The notes below the pieces were generated by a model. That model saw only the letters and a list, made by a program, of their open reading frames with translations, was not told where the DNA came from and searched no databases. Source: Zarea fungicola (lineage: Eukaryota > Ascomycota > Sordariomycetes > Hypocreales > Cordycipitaceae). Taken from it: 64,000 nt of DNA. Position 1 is the first letter of the stretch, and every line of letters starts with the position of its first letter. The stretch covers positions 1-64,000 of the forward strand of contig FWCC01000190.1 in NCBI GenBank assembly GCA_900169235.1. The letters run 5' to 3'. A program made the translations under genes and the position numbers. Positions 32,849-44,318 of the stretch are shown here, one piece after another.

Positions 32849-33647
32849 GATGGGCGACTGGTATTTGTAACCCCGCGCGCGCAAAGGGCGTTACTCGAAC
32901 AGTACCTCGTCACGCGACGATTGGGCTGATGGTTTCTTTGTACTGTGGTGTCTCTTTCCTCCTCGGGAGGGGCTGGCGCCGAGAGATAGGTGGTTTGCAC
33001 CGTCAATAGTCGGAAAGTCCCCCCTCGTCCACGCTTATAGGTAGGTAGGTGTGTCGCTTTATTAGTGCTAGATTCGGGCCACCCGTAATCTGCGGTTTTG
33101 CTGGATTTTTGGAGGGGTTTCGGATGCCAGGGCAAGTACGAGGATGGGAAAGGCAGCCGCCCAATTCAAGTTAATTCGCCGGTAGTGCCGTCAGGTTAGT
33201 GTTTCTCAGTTTGGTGAGACGAGTCGCTGGCAAGAAGAGCTTTGTTTGAATGAAGCTTCGTCATGGTCCGAATTGTCCGGTGTAGCCAAGAAAGGGGAAC
33301 CTTGACTTTCTACGGGGCACGCTGGTGGGCGGCGCAACACTGCGCTACCTAAGTTGCTAATAAGGTAGTTGGGTAGGTAAGTGTTACAGCGAGCTGGTAA
33401 TCGATAAGGCCAGCCAAGGATTGGTGCCGCTGAGCTGGCTCTCACTACCTAGTAGTTAGTTACGTCCTTACTCAGTAGATACTCTGAGGAACCACTTTAT
33501 ACTAAAACTTGTTGCTCAGCTAAGCTAGTGGGCCGGCTGGCTCAGCCTCGACAGCAACGTCCGCCGAAGCTTGCCTATCAGCGTCGCATGCATCCAACCA
33601 CAAGCTGCACGCAAATCGCCCAGGCTCGCGCGCATCCTAAACACACA
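32849..33647. promoter_or_regulatory. Divergent promoter region, AP-1 beta / EMC4
   Basis: About 800 bp between two divergent genes whose products both act in the secretory pathway. It contains TAGGTAGGTAGGT at about 33038-33050 and GGGTAGGTAAG near 33371, plus further TAGGTA/GTAGTT motifs. An ATG-initiated frame upstream of EMC4 at 33528 is in phase with it but is more likely leader, because the protein conserved in the family starts at 33648. Confidence 0.5.
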
Positions 33648-34336
33648 ATGGCTTCAACCACTACTGCACTCCCTCGATGGGCCCAGCAGCTCGAGTCACC
33701 CCCAGCCGCAAAGTCCAAGTCCCCCGGCATCGTCGACCCGCCAGGCTTCGGTGGTCCTTCTGGTCCCAAGGTACGCTACCGCCCTCGATAACGACGCCAA
33801 ATTGCAGAGAAAAGGCCATTGACTCGAGGTACTAATTTCGATTCGATAAATAGAAGCAAAAGGACTCCAAGGCTCAACCACGGAAGCCGCCTACACATGA
33901 GGAGATGGACACGCTGAAGCTCAAAAAGGCCTGGGAGGTGGCCCTCGCACCCGCCAAGGGCCTCCCCATGACACTTATCATGATGTACATGTCCGGCAAC
34001 TCGCTCCAAATATTCAGCATCATGATGGTCTTCATGGCCTTCAAGAACCCTATAATGGGCCTCGCCAGCACCAACCAAGCCTTTGAGCGCTTCCAGACAG
34101 AGAGCAACGCCGGCAAGATCCTCCAGACTAAGCTCGTCTACGTGGCCATGCAGATACTCGCTCTGGGTGTCGGTATTTGGAAAGTAAATGGCATGGGTCT
34201 TTTGCCGTAAGTGCAGTCTTGCAATCATTTACCTATGGTGCAAAATACTAACTAAAGTTGTAGAACGACGCGGTCAGACTGGTTAATGTGGGAGGCTCAG
34301 AGAGTGGCTGTGGAGCACGCAATTTCAGCTATATAG
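33648..34336 (+). CDS. EMC4: ER membrane protein complex subunit 4 (EMC4)
   Basis: Predicted 182 residues; exons 33648-33770, 33854-34206 and 34264-34336 with introns of 83 and 57 nt. EMC4 is a subunit of the EMC insertase that places tail-anchored and multipass proteins into the ER membrane. Visible are the Pro/Gly-rich N-terminus (WAQQLESPP, DPPGFGGPSGPK), the KKAWEVALAPAKGLPMTLIMMYM amphipathic entry to the first membrane helix, SIMMVFMAFKNPI and the LQTKLVYVAMQILALGVGIWK second hydrophobic region, then LLPTTRSDWLMWE, the conserved DUF1077 C-terminus. The 3' end lies 157 bp from that of the convergent MFS gene. Confidence 0.93.
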
Positions 34337-34493
34337 ATGTCTAGATGGAAACGATACTAATGCCTATTAATGCACCTGCGCTAATAATATACGCGTGTAT
34401 ATATGTATATGCGTCTTTCCAAACAGTAAACAAAACCTTCCCTACGAAATTTATGGTTCCAAGTCCAACATGCCACCACTTGTGTCAACGCCT

Positions 34494-36128
34494 TCAGTTT
34501 CCCTCCTCTTGTCTTTGACGCTTTTCGGCACGCCATCTCGGTCCAACCTTTTCTATATAAAAGAGCCAAGGAACGCAGGCTAACATTAGAATTGCCAAAA
34601 GGGTAAAGCACCACCCACGGCCCATGCCCTTGAGCATGGAATCAATGACGGCTGTGGCGGCTGCACCAAAAAGGCAGCGGACCAGATTGTTGGCAGCCGC
34701 CGCACTCGCTGGCGCTTCTGGAAAGAGATCTACCATGAGAGTCGTAATCATGTTGAGCGACGTCGGGATCATCATGCCAATGACAAAAACCATGACGAGA
34801 GGCACCGCCACGACCGTCTCAGCCTGCAGCGCCCATCCATATCCAATCAGCCCGCCTGCGCCAATCAGCATGGACGGGTAGAGAAGCTGCATACGCGCCT
34901 GCTCAATGGGGAACTTTTCGCCGTTTTCTTTCGACTTGAGGTCGAAACCCACCTTTTTCGCTATCCTACGATAGTTCCAGTTCTGCGCATAACCTTGCCC
35001 AATCGACGTGGCGCAGCAACCAACACCATACGGGAGATAACAGAGCCCGGCCTGCAGATCATTATACTCGTAGATTTGCTTCATTATGGTGCCCATGGTC
35101 GCCGCCACCAGGATGAAGCACAGGTAGATAACGGACGCAATCAGGAGGATGGAGCCCATTTCCTTTTCAAACACCATGGCCAGAATACCCAGCGGGTTCG
35201 GCATCGACAATGTCGGTCGCTGGGACGCTGGCATCTCATCCTTTTGCCTGCGATTTTGGGAGCAGCTCACCAGCGGCCGGTTCCATTTCTGTGCCACATA
35301 CGAGCCATTACCGACAACGTTGCGGCCCGTCTCTGGTGCAAAGAGAACCCACGGCACCAAGAACGCCGTGACAAAGATGGCAAGGAACCAGAAGATGGAC
35401 GGCCACCCGAGCGTCTGCGACAGCACACCGCCGAGAAAGGGACCCAACGTAGGCCCGACGTTGATGGCGGCGCCGAGGTAGCCCATGTACTTGCCGCGCG
35501 TCGACCGGGGCGCGAGGTCGGCCACGACGCCGTAGCCTAGCGCAAGCGTGCCGCTGCTTCCAACGGCCTGCACACACCGCAGGACTAACAGGGCGGCATA
35601 GTTGCGCTGCAGGGCGAGACCAATGTTGGCGGCCAGGAAGACGAGAAATGAGAGCGTGTAGGCAGGTCGGCGCCCGGCTTTGTCGCCGAAATCACCAAGG
35701 AGAGCCGGAGCAAGACCCTGGAAGATCATAAACGTCGTCAGCGTGAGATTGATGAGGCTCAGGGAGACGCCGAGGTCTTTGGCCACGGAGTCGAGTGCGG
35801 GAAAATAAATATTGGACGTCATGGGGGAGACGATGCTCCCGGCACAGACCATGAGTGTAATGCCAACGCGGGCCTGTTTCGAAAATACTGTGTAAGGCGC
35901 CGACACTACTCTAGAGAGCTCAACACCGCTTTCGAATACAGTCGACTGCTGGGCTTCTGTGGCAACTTCGACGACGGATGACTGCATCCACAGGGCTGCT
36001 TCAAGATCACCTTGTGACTTTTCTTGGGAGTTTATACAAGACTCCGGCTTGGAAGGCGCCCCGAGGGGCGGTCGATGATGGCCGGCGCCGGTATCGACGG
36101 AGCTTCCGTTCAGCTTGCTTACTGCCAT
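34494..36128 (-). CDS. MFS transporter, DHA1 (drug:H+ antiporter) type
   Basis: Single-exon 544-residue major facilitator with about 12 hydrophobic segments. A hydrophilic N-terminus of about 85 residues precedes TM1. The motif between TM2 and TM3 reads GDFGDKAGRRPAY (motif A), TM4 contains the VLRCVQAVGSSGTLALGYG region (motif B), and TM5 reads LGAAINVGPTLGPFLGG (motif C, typical of antiporters). The N-terminal TM1 region NIYFPALDSVAKDLGVS matches the QDR/DTR/FLR-like DHA1 group. A long central loop follows TM6. Likely plasma membrane efflux of toxic compounds, polyamines or small acids; the substrate cannot be told. No biosynthetic genes adjoin it, so there is no cluster context. Confidence 0.88.
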   Translation of the reverse strand: MAVSKLNGSSVDTGAGHHRPPLGAPSKPESCINSQEKSQGDLEAALWMQSSVVEVATEAQQSTVFESGVELSRVVSAPYTVFSKQARVGITLMVCAGSIVSPMTSNIYFPALDSVAKDLGVSLSLINLTLTTFMIFQGLAPALLGDFGDKAGRRPAYTLSFLVFLAANIGLALQRNYAALLVLRCVQAVGSSGTLALGYGVVADLAPRSTRGKYMGYLGAAINVGPTLGPFLGGVLSQTLGWPSIFWFLAIFVTAFLVPWVLFAPETGRNVVGNGSYVAQKWNRPLVSCSQNRRQKDEMPASQRPTLSMPNPLGILAMVFEKEMGSILLIASVIYLCFILVAATMGTIMKQIYEYNDLQAGLCYLPYGVGCCATSIGQGYAQNWNYRRIAKKVGFDLKSKENGEKFPIEQARMQLLYPSMLIGAGGLIGYGWALQAETVVAVPLVMVFVIGMMIPTSLNMITTLMVDLFPEAPASAAAANNLVRCLFGAAATAVIDSMLKGMGRGWCFTLLAILMLACVPWLFYIEKVGPRWRAEKRQRQEEGN

Positions 36129-37055
36129 GTCTACGGCATAAATTTTATAGTCGCATTGAGAAAATAATAAATATTACATTAATTTGAAATCATATCTTAG
36201 CAATAAGTTGGAAAGGAGAGTAGAAAAAAATCAGCAAAACGATGTATATATACTAAAAACAAAGGGCGACATCGGTTTTCGCCTACGGGCCAGGCTCACT
36301 GACGTCCAAGTAGCCTAGCCTCCAAGTACCGGCGTCCTATTCCCTGCTGCCGAATTTTATTGTCCGTGGTGGCCGCACAATTTACTGGGGCTTCAGTCAA
36401 AAGATGTACATTGGAAAGCCCGTAGACTTGCACAAACAAAATTAGTTAGGATTTACCAGGGAACAACAAGAAACGTGGGGTGGTTTTCAATCGCGCGCTT
36501 CTCATTGATGGAATGGGCGGTTTGATGATGTAAATGCGTGGGCCAGTTGTGACCTTGTGCCTTTTTGTCGTTCACTTGGCAAATAAGAAGGCGACTCACT
36601 GGGGGGATTGGTGGGCTTTAATAGCCGAATTGCCAGCTTGTACGCGCTCACCGTCCCTTGAAATCATATGTCACTTCAATTGAAGGGGCATCATTTTGTT
36701 TATTCAAATTGACTCGTCGTAATTTACACCTATACGCACTGCCAAATACTCGATATATCAATTAGGTGTTTCTGCCAACACATGCAAGCCTCACGCCCAG
36801 GACTTTTGCCTCCATAACTTGTTTACTTGGCTCAAGCAAGTTAATTTATCCCATAACTGGAAACTGTCAGAAAGGTTAATCATACGCACTGCAACCAACA
36901 AAACCCAATTTCGAAATGTAGCGATCCCAATAATTCTTTTCATAAATAATACAGCCTCATTAAACGCCGCGGGGAGCGATTTAAAGTATCCCGGCCAAAA
37001 GCTTTTTCACTTCCCCCTTTTTGTTACATTTGTCTGCTGGAAGGAAAGCAGAGGT
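36129..37055. other. Intergenic region, MFS promoter and Cac2 3' side
   Basis: 927 bp with only short frames. It should contain the promoter of the MFS gene (near side) and the 3' UTR of Cac2. AT-rich in its right part; no motif stands out. Confidence 0.5.
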
Positions 37056-39408
37056 TTACATGTCCTTTGACTCAACTGGAGTCGGCGCAATTCTTCGCTT
37101 CTTAGGCTCTTTCGTGTCTTCCTTTTCGCTGTCTGTTGCGTCCCTCTTAATGCCAGCTACACTGGTTCGAGGTGTTTCTGGTGGTGTAGTAATGGGTACG
37201 CCCGTCACCTTGCCGGAGTTGGTGGCAGAAACTGCTGGGACAGTCCCTGATATGAGAGTTGGGTTGCTGATGACACCAAGGGGAATGGACGACGGTTGAG
37301 TTGCGACAGAAGACGTCGAATTCGATCGAGCTGGCGATGTCGGTCGCTGCGAGGCAGCTCCAACAGACGCCGGAGGAGATGGTGCCGTAAATGAGCTAGC
37401 CGAGTTACGATGGTGATGGTGCGAAGCATTGGGGAAAGGTGATGGGGGTGCAAAGGCCGTTGTTGGCGTGACGATTGGGGTGTGTTGGTTAGACGCCGAG
37501 GCGGCTGTGGCAATCTTAGCTGGCGGACAGACTTCTCCTTGATATATTTCACCCAGCTCTCCAGCCGCAAAAGACAGCGTAGAACAAAACCCATCTGATG
37601 ATGAAATGAGCAGTGTCAGTCCGTCATTTGACCTGTAAAATCGTTAGCAGACACAAGAACACGGATGAGGGAGTTGGCTTACCAGGCAAGGTCCGTGAAG
37701 GTTGCACAATGTAAATTGCTGACTACGCAGATCGGTGTTTTTTGTTGAGTATCATATAACAGTACAGAGTCTTGTGTGGCAACTGCATACACCATTCTAT
37801 ATGGCAGGGAGAAAGCGGGTTTTGGACCGGGCGTGGCGGCGCTTGTGTCTAGACTGGCAGCTTTAGAAGGAGTTGAGGTAACGTCGGCAACTGCCGCTGG
37901 TGGCGGGGGTGGCTCCATGACCGGTGCAGGGGATGCCGGCGTTGAAAGTGGCTCTGGTAGTGACGGGATGTCTTCCTCGGCGGACGAGGTATCAATTGTA
38001 ATATGCTTTGTCTGAGGGTGGCTGTTCCGTAGCGTATAAAATTTTGGAGAGCACTTGACAACGACTGACGGCTTCTTGTGGCCAGGTAGATGGGCGACTG
38101 GTGGTTTGTTTATACCTCCCCTCGTATAAATATAGACGGTATTTATGATTTCATACGTGGGCTTGGAGTCCTTGTCTGCTTGGTGTTGATTTTGATATTG
38201 GCCAGATGGTGTCAGTAAGAGACTGCCATCGGGTGTAAAAGTGAGGCGCCGGAAGAAGGAGGTGAGGGTTTCATTGGCGTATAGACTTGCGTTCTTCATG
38301 CCAAGTCCAAGAAGTGCAGATGAGGAATGAGGCTTAGGGGACGCCTCCATGGGCATGACTGCAGGTAGTGGTAGAGATGGTGCTGGTGAGGCGGATCGAC
38401 GAGATGAAAATGAGGACCGTCTGCTGTGGCTGACAACACTGGGTGGGTTCATTGGAAGTGCCAGTGACGTTGGCGTTCCGGGAGCAGATGGGATAGGTGA
38501 TCCAACAGAGGCACTGGAGTCTAGGACAGAAAGCTGAGCTCGGTGACCAAAGTCAGGCGGAGCAGGGCTGCTGGAAGAGATTCGTCTAGGCGGCAGGTCG
38601 GCCTTGATATGGCTTGCAAGCCGTGGAGGTTTATCATCCTGGCTTAGCGTGTACTGTCCATCCTTTGTTTTGAGGGAATATATATGAACTGATCGATCGG
38701 ACGATTGTGTGGCAATGTACTCGTTTAATGGGTCCCAGGTGACACCTTGGACGTAGTGGCTGTGTTCTGCTATTTGACGGACAAGAATTCCTGAAACAAA
38801 GGAACAAGTGTTAGTATTGTTTTCAGTCCGATCATACTCGAGTAACGCCAATGCCGTTCCACATACCTGTTGTGGCGTTGTAAATGCGAGCGATATTGTC
38901 CATGCTGCCAATAATGAAGTGGGCGCCATCAGGGGACCAGGCGAGGTCATAGATTTCGGCACCACTTGAGCGACACATATGTTTGGCACGCCAGGACTCC
39001 TTGTCGTCAAGACCATCGGAGCCGAAGCTTGATGGGTTGAGGTCGCTTGGAACCCAGAGGATGACATTACCATCATCACCAGCGGAGGCAAGGAGTTCGC
39101 CTGTTCAAAGTAAGAGGTGTCAGTGCTGGAGTCTAAAGGGACAAGAACACGCGCAGTTGCCAGCTATCTCGCAGATGTTGCTTACCCTTTGGAGCCCACC
39201 GCACGACATTGACGGCCTGGTTATGCTTGGAGAGTGTGGAGAGGTATTCAACCTTGCGATCGATGCCGTCCGCTTCGATTTTCCAGATGCGAACGTGGTT
39301 GTCACCACCTGCAGTGGCGAGACGTCCCTTGCCATTTGGTTCAAAGTGAGCCGAATAAACAGGGGCGTTTTGCTCGTGCCAATTGATGATGAGGGGAGCA
39401 GCCTTCAT
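37056..39408 (-). CDS. CAC2: Chromatin assembly factor 1 subunit B (Cac2, WD40)
   Basis: Predicted 713 residues; exons 39408-39186, 39100-38867, 38790-37683 and 37632-37056, introns 50-85 nt. Cac2 is the WD40 subunit of CAF-1, which deposits new H3-H4 on replicated DNA in the nucleus. The N-terminus MKAAPLIINWHEQNAPVYS is the typical start of the CAF-1 p60 family and is followed by the repeats RLATAGGDNHVRIWKIE, LLASAGDDGNVILWVP, FIIGSMDNIARIYNATTG and EYIATQSSDRSVHIYSL. Later repeats are interrupted by long Ser/Pro-rich disordered insertions, and the C-terminal tail is low complexity with a KKRR basic patch. The C-terminal B-domain region follows the last splice (SNDGLTLLISSSDGFCS). The order of repeats and joins is internally consistent. 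Confidence 0.93.
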
Positions 39409-42400
39409 CTTGACGATGGATTGCTACGGTTGCTCTATCGTGACATGAAGGGACCCCACGGTCTTGTGGCAACTTCGTGTTTGTCGTAGAGCGGCTCGGT
39501 GGTGATAACGGGCAGATGTTGAAGTAGGAGAGGTTGCAGACAGGAAACGGCGCGGATCGGAAACGTGGCTGTCGTGGCTAGACCGATTGGTGGTGGAAAC
39601 GCGTGATTTTTCCAAAGCAGTAGCAAGGAAATGTGTTTACATGTGGGAGGTGCAGCAAACCGGAACGGGATGAGGTTGGACAAGCATTAACAGGGCGTGG
39701 AGACGGGAAAGCGTGGCACAACTGAATAACAGGCTAAATTTAATAGGCTAACAGAGATGTGCAGCTCTCGGAGTGGTTTTGGTGGGCTTACGGTGGCCTG
39801 GATGTGGTATTTCTGCACTGTACCATCAACTACTACTAATAAGGCATATTGCACAGCTAATAAGCTTTGGCTGGCAAGGTAGAGCCAAGTACCAACCGCG
39901 TTTCTAGTCCCCATACCAGCTACTTTCACGGTACGGTACCTTCTTTGGGCGGCAAGCATCGCTAGCAACTGAGACGCGGCTTGCAGTGGGGAGATTCCAT
40001 CGAACGAACCGCCCACATTGCCCAATTATCGGCGTCGATGGGTGAAACACGTCGAATTATTCGCGTAAATTCGTTTCAATTATCTCTGTAGTCAGACGCC
40101 AGGCTCCAGCTTGTATTTGATGAGTCTGGCGCTAGATCTTACAAAAATAGTGGGAATTTTCATGTTCTAGATAAATAATGCATCTTCCCTTCAGCTTCAT
40201 GCCAGACTGTGAACGGGGCGCTCGACACAGTCCGACTACAGGCAAGCATGTCGGGAAAAGTTCCTTTTTTAAGCGTTTGGTTTGCAGACTGAAGTATTCG
40301 TGAAATTATGGGAATCGTTATCCTTCCTTCAAGCTGGTATTCGGTGTCGGTGCATTTATTGGCCTGGCGAAAATACTCCGTCATCTCTCTAGCCACTCGA
40401 GACAAGTTGTGACGAAGAATACAACTGCTCGCCAAAAGACATACTGGAGACTATACGAAGTGTATGCTCCCAGAACTGGAATATTTGATGCACCGTACCA
40501 CCTACATAAAGTAGACTGCATAGATTTGGCGTTGAGAGACAAACCAGGACGGGACTGCCCCAGTATAGGGTAGGCAAATGCCTTTTTGCTAACAAGGAAC
40601 AGTGCTCAGTCGAATGTCAATTGCTTTTTCACATTTATATTCGTCTACGCTGGCTGCTGCACATCGGCCCAAGAAAAAAAAGATCCGACGAAGAAGGTGC
40701 TGCCAGCATCATCCCGGAAATTCCCAAAGACAGTCGGTAGCCAATGGTAATGAATAGCCAGAAAAGAACGCGCAAGGCAGCAAGAGTAATATTCGTTACA
40801 GCCGCATCGATCGTCAAGTGGGGATTGTTCAATCGAATGCTGAGGTTTTGCTAATCCCAATGGATGCAGCCCAGTGATTAGTGTACAAAGGCACGGCTGT
40901 GCCGATGTATTGCACTTATTCAGCCACGGAAAAGCAGCTAGAGGTGTGCGAGCTGAAGTCTATAGCGTGCACAAGGAACTCTGTCCGGCGGGTCAAAATC
41001 ATCCGCGGCCTTGTAATTTGAGCGGTGACTCACTCGGGCTGTAATGGTCGGTAAGCATACCAAAAGTGATAGACCAACTATTAGTCAGGTAAAATGTCTG
41101 AAGATACGCAAACTACCTTATATTTGTTAATAACCCGTGCCGAGTCCTGAGGTATAGCCTTTGTAGGTGAATCGATGACTTGCAGGCTACCATGGCACCA
41201 CTCTGAGGGCCAGAAGCGAGAGACTCTGTACAGTCGCCTCAACCAGTGGGCCAACAGTTTCTTTTTTTTTTCTTTTTCATATCATTGTTGACCCCAAAGC
41301 TACCCTCACCCATAATGATGCAATCAAGAGAAGAAGCAACTAAATCTCCAACACTACAAATAAGAGCAAGAAATAGTGTGTGAGAGACAGACTGTCCCGT
41401 AGATGCGAAAGTCTGACCAGCATTGGCCTAAAGTGGTGATGGATGTCGTCTTGGTGTATAATTTGGTGTTGCACTGCCTTGGTTTTAATCTGCATGGACT
41501 TCAGGACTTGTCTACCCAAGACAGTTATTTCAGCTTAACGGTATCACGAGGCACTTATACCTGTAGACGGGATTGGCCAGAGATCTGGGAGCTGATAAAA
41601 CAGGCTGAGCAATAGAACAAATTCACACTAAAATGACATTTACAGACATGCAGTCGCACAGCCATTACCATATATTGGCGCGTGCTTATAGCGGCGCCTT
41701 GGCAATGTATAATGCTTGTTACCTAGTTTGTGACTGTTTGCATTTTCCAGCACCTCCCCGTCCACCTCAACCTGCTCGTATCGGCTGAAGTTGCTTCTTA
41801 TATCCAGGACCACGTTGATGAGAGAACAAGCAGTAGGGTACGGTATGAACCAAGCTCACTCTGTTGCCAAACATCATATATATTTGTTTTATCTTATATC
41901 AATTGATGTGAAACAATCAGTGGATATTTCAAACAGGTATTTTATATTCGTCGTTGAATTTTGTAACGGCTCAATGACAGCCCCTCAATGGTCGGGTACG
42001 TCTTCCAGCACCTTTGTAGTATGCATCTACAGACTTGGGTGCTGGCAACATTGACTCGGACAGTTTTTACGGGGCAGTTTCACACAGCTGTAGGGGCAGG
42101 ATGCCTGTAAGTAAAAGCGCCTGTAGCGTAGCTGGACGGAGAGCGGAGTACATATGTACCTGGTGGCGCCACAGGCAACTCCAGCGGGCGAAATTGACTA
42201 CACACATATTAAGTACCTATTTAAAAGGTAGATTTAGTTCGGCCGGCGTAAACAGCCCGCCAGATGAGAAAACTAAGTAGGTACATGTAAAGGGGAGACA
42301 AACAAAAAAAGAAAAAGAAAAAGGCCACATTAACAAGCCATGACCGTAGTTGCCGTATGACAAGCCCCCATGTTGATATCATCTGAACTTTGTACCAGGT

Positions 42401-44318
42401 CGGACGAAGCAATAACTGGCCAACATGCTCAGTACTGGTACACAGTCTGTGTAATTGTAAAGCCGCCACCGCAAGCCAATGCCGACTGCACATTGTACCG
42501 GCGTCGCCCCACGTTGTTGCATCTCCGGCCTGCCTATTCCAGAAACTATAAGCTGGGCTGATGTGTATTCGTGGAGTTCGTGGAGTGTGTACCTGACGAG
42601 GCATGGAGCACGAGTACAAACGTACAAAAATTATTGCCACTAATCAAGTATCAGGCTCGCTTGGTGGCAACGGAGATCATCCACTGTTAGGATAACGGCA
42701 ATCTGGTACGAGTCAAAGTCAAGATTGAATAGTCACAGCCTGAAACTTGTCCATCATTAAATTTATACGGTGTATAATGAGGAAGACCAAATGATCTTAC
42801 CTTCTATTAGGTCTAATCAGAGTCATCGTTGCAGTGCAACGGTGCTATCTAGTTCTGTGGGCCGACCTATGCCAATGAATTCTTGTCAGCATTCAGGTGT
42901 TGAAAAGACTGCTTGATTTTTCATCAAACTTTGCCACGATAGCAATGTTGGGACGGCTCGGGGACAGATGCCACATTTCATAAGCATCATGAAAGGCGTG
43001 ATCGCCATTGAAATTGCAACGCTGCTCAGCAGGCAGCTACATAACTGCATGAACCTCATAGATGAGAGTAATTGGTTGCCTACAGAGTAAACTTAGTAAA
43101 TAGGCAGCTGGCGAATGTGTGAAACTCTTTGTACAGATATTCTTTGACATGTTATTACTTGGTTACATTTGCTACAGGCACCGGAATTCTAACACACTGG
43201 AAGTCGGCGCCAGCCCCATTCAGCCCCGTCCGCCGCCGATTGAGCCGGAAGCAAGGATTGCAGTGGTACTTTTGGCAGGGTCTTTCTCACTAGCGTTTTC
43301 ACTTTGCGAGGGGGAGGGCTGCTGAATGACTCCGTAAAAGAAGTCAGGGGTGACTGAATGCTAATACTACTAAGTTGTGACAAGGCTTGCCCGGGCCGAG
43401 CTGGTTCGCCTCTGAAGCCACCATCTTCGTTCAATTCAGAGCACTATTCACAGCTCGGGCCTAGGTATTACCGTACCACCTAGAAGTACCTAAGGTAATG
43501 ACGCAGTACTTGGTTATACCGCCAACTTCCACGCCACCAGAACCGCCAGGAGCATCCTTGAGTCCCTGAGTCCTTGTTAGTCATTTTCCAGGCCAAGTTA
43601 TTAGTCCAACACCAAGATGCCAGGGATGCGCAGTGTGGGACACACCCTGCTTGTCTTTTTCACCAACTCTTAGCTATGTTCTCCGAACAGTGGGCAGAGG
43701 AGCAGCAAACGAACCACCAAGGCCACACCCCTCTCTGCCTCCACTTTATAGTGACTCGGCCGCCAGACTGTCGCCAGCCGCATGCATGTATTCTTTGCAC
43801 TTCCAGCGTGCAGATTGGTACTTATTTTAAGTTCTTTTTTCCTACCCACCTTCCTCGCTCGTTTAGCTGGAACTCTCAGTGCCGGATGGATGACTGATTT
43901 AGTTTAAACTTGCTGGGACCCTCGCCTCTTCCCAGGCTGCCTACCGTGCACGTCATAAGACACGCTCCTCCCCTGGCTGCCCCAGATAATTTCATTATTC
44001 TTGAGCTTCTTCTTCCTGTGCCTCCCTGACAGCTGAATGCTGTTTTGTTTGGATGCTATTTTAACCCTGCAATTGTAGAGTCGACAGCATCCTCCTAGCT
44101 TAACCATCAACTGCGTCTCGCCAGTTGACTGATACGCTAGCTTGAGACCCGCTGCCACTTTCGGCCTCCAGACGTTATCCGACGACCGTGAACAAAAAAA
44201 AAAAAGCACCCGAGAAGAGAGACAAGAGAGAGAGAAGCAAGCCTGACAAGCCATCACCGTTGCCTCGACGTCGCGAGCTGTTTCGAGCCCGGCGAGGTGT
44301 CTACTTCCCATCGCGACC
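39409..44318. other. Longest gene-free region between Cac2 and the ABCC gene
   Basis: 4.9 kb with no supported gene on either strand; the longest frames are about 140 codons with no recognisable domain. It includes the divergent promoters of Cac2 (left) and the ABCC transporter (right). A T-rich tract lies near 41262-41275, an A-rich tract near 42303-42325, and TACCTA/TAGGTA motifs near 42211, 42276 and 43460-43498. The leader of the ABCC gene contains an A run near 44194. Relics of mobile elements were looked for and not seen. Confidence 0.5.
43460..43498. promoter_or_regulatory. Cluster of CCTAGGTA / TACCTAAGG motifs
   Basis: Within 39 bases there are CCTAGGTA, ACCACCTAG and TACCTAAGG, in both orientations, about 0.8 kb upstream of the ABCC start. 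Same motif class as at 29033, 33038 and 58357. Confidence 0.3.

Noticed and set aside
33528..33647. Upstream in-frame ATG extending EMC4 by 40 residues
   Set aside because: The extension is basic and not like EMC4 starts; the ATG at 33648 gives the usual family length.
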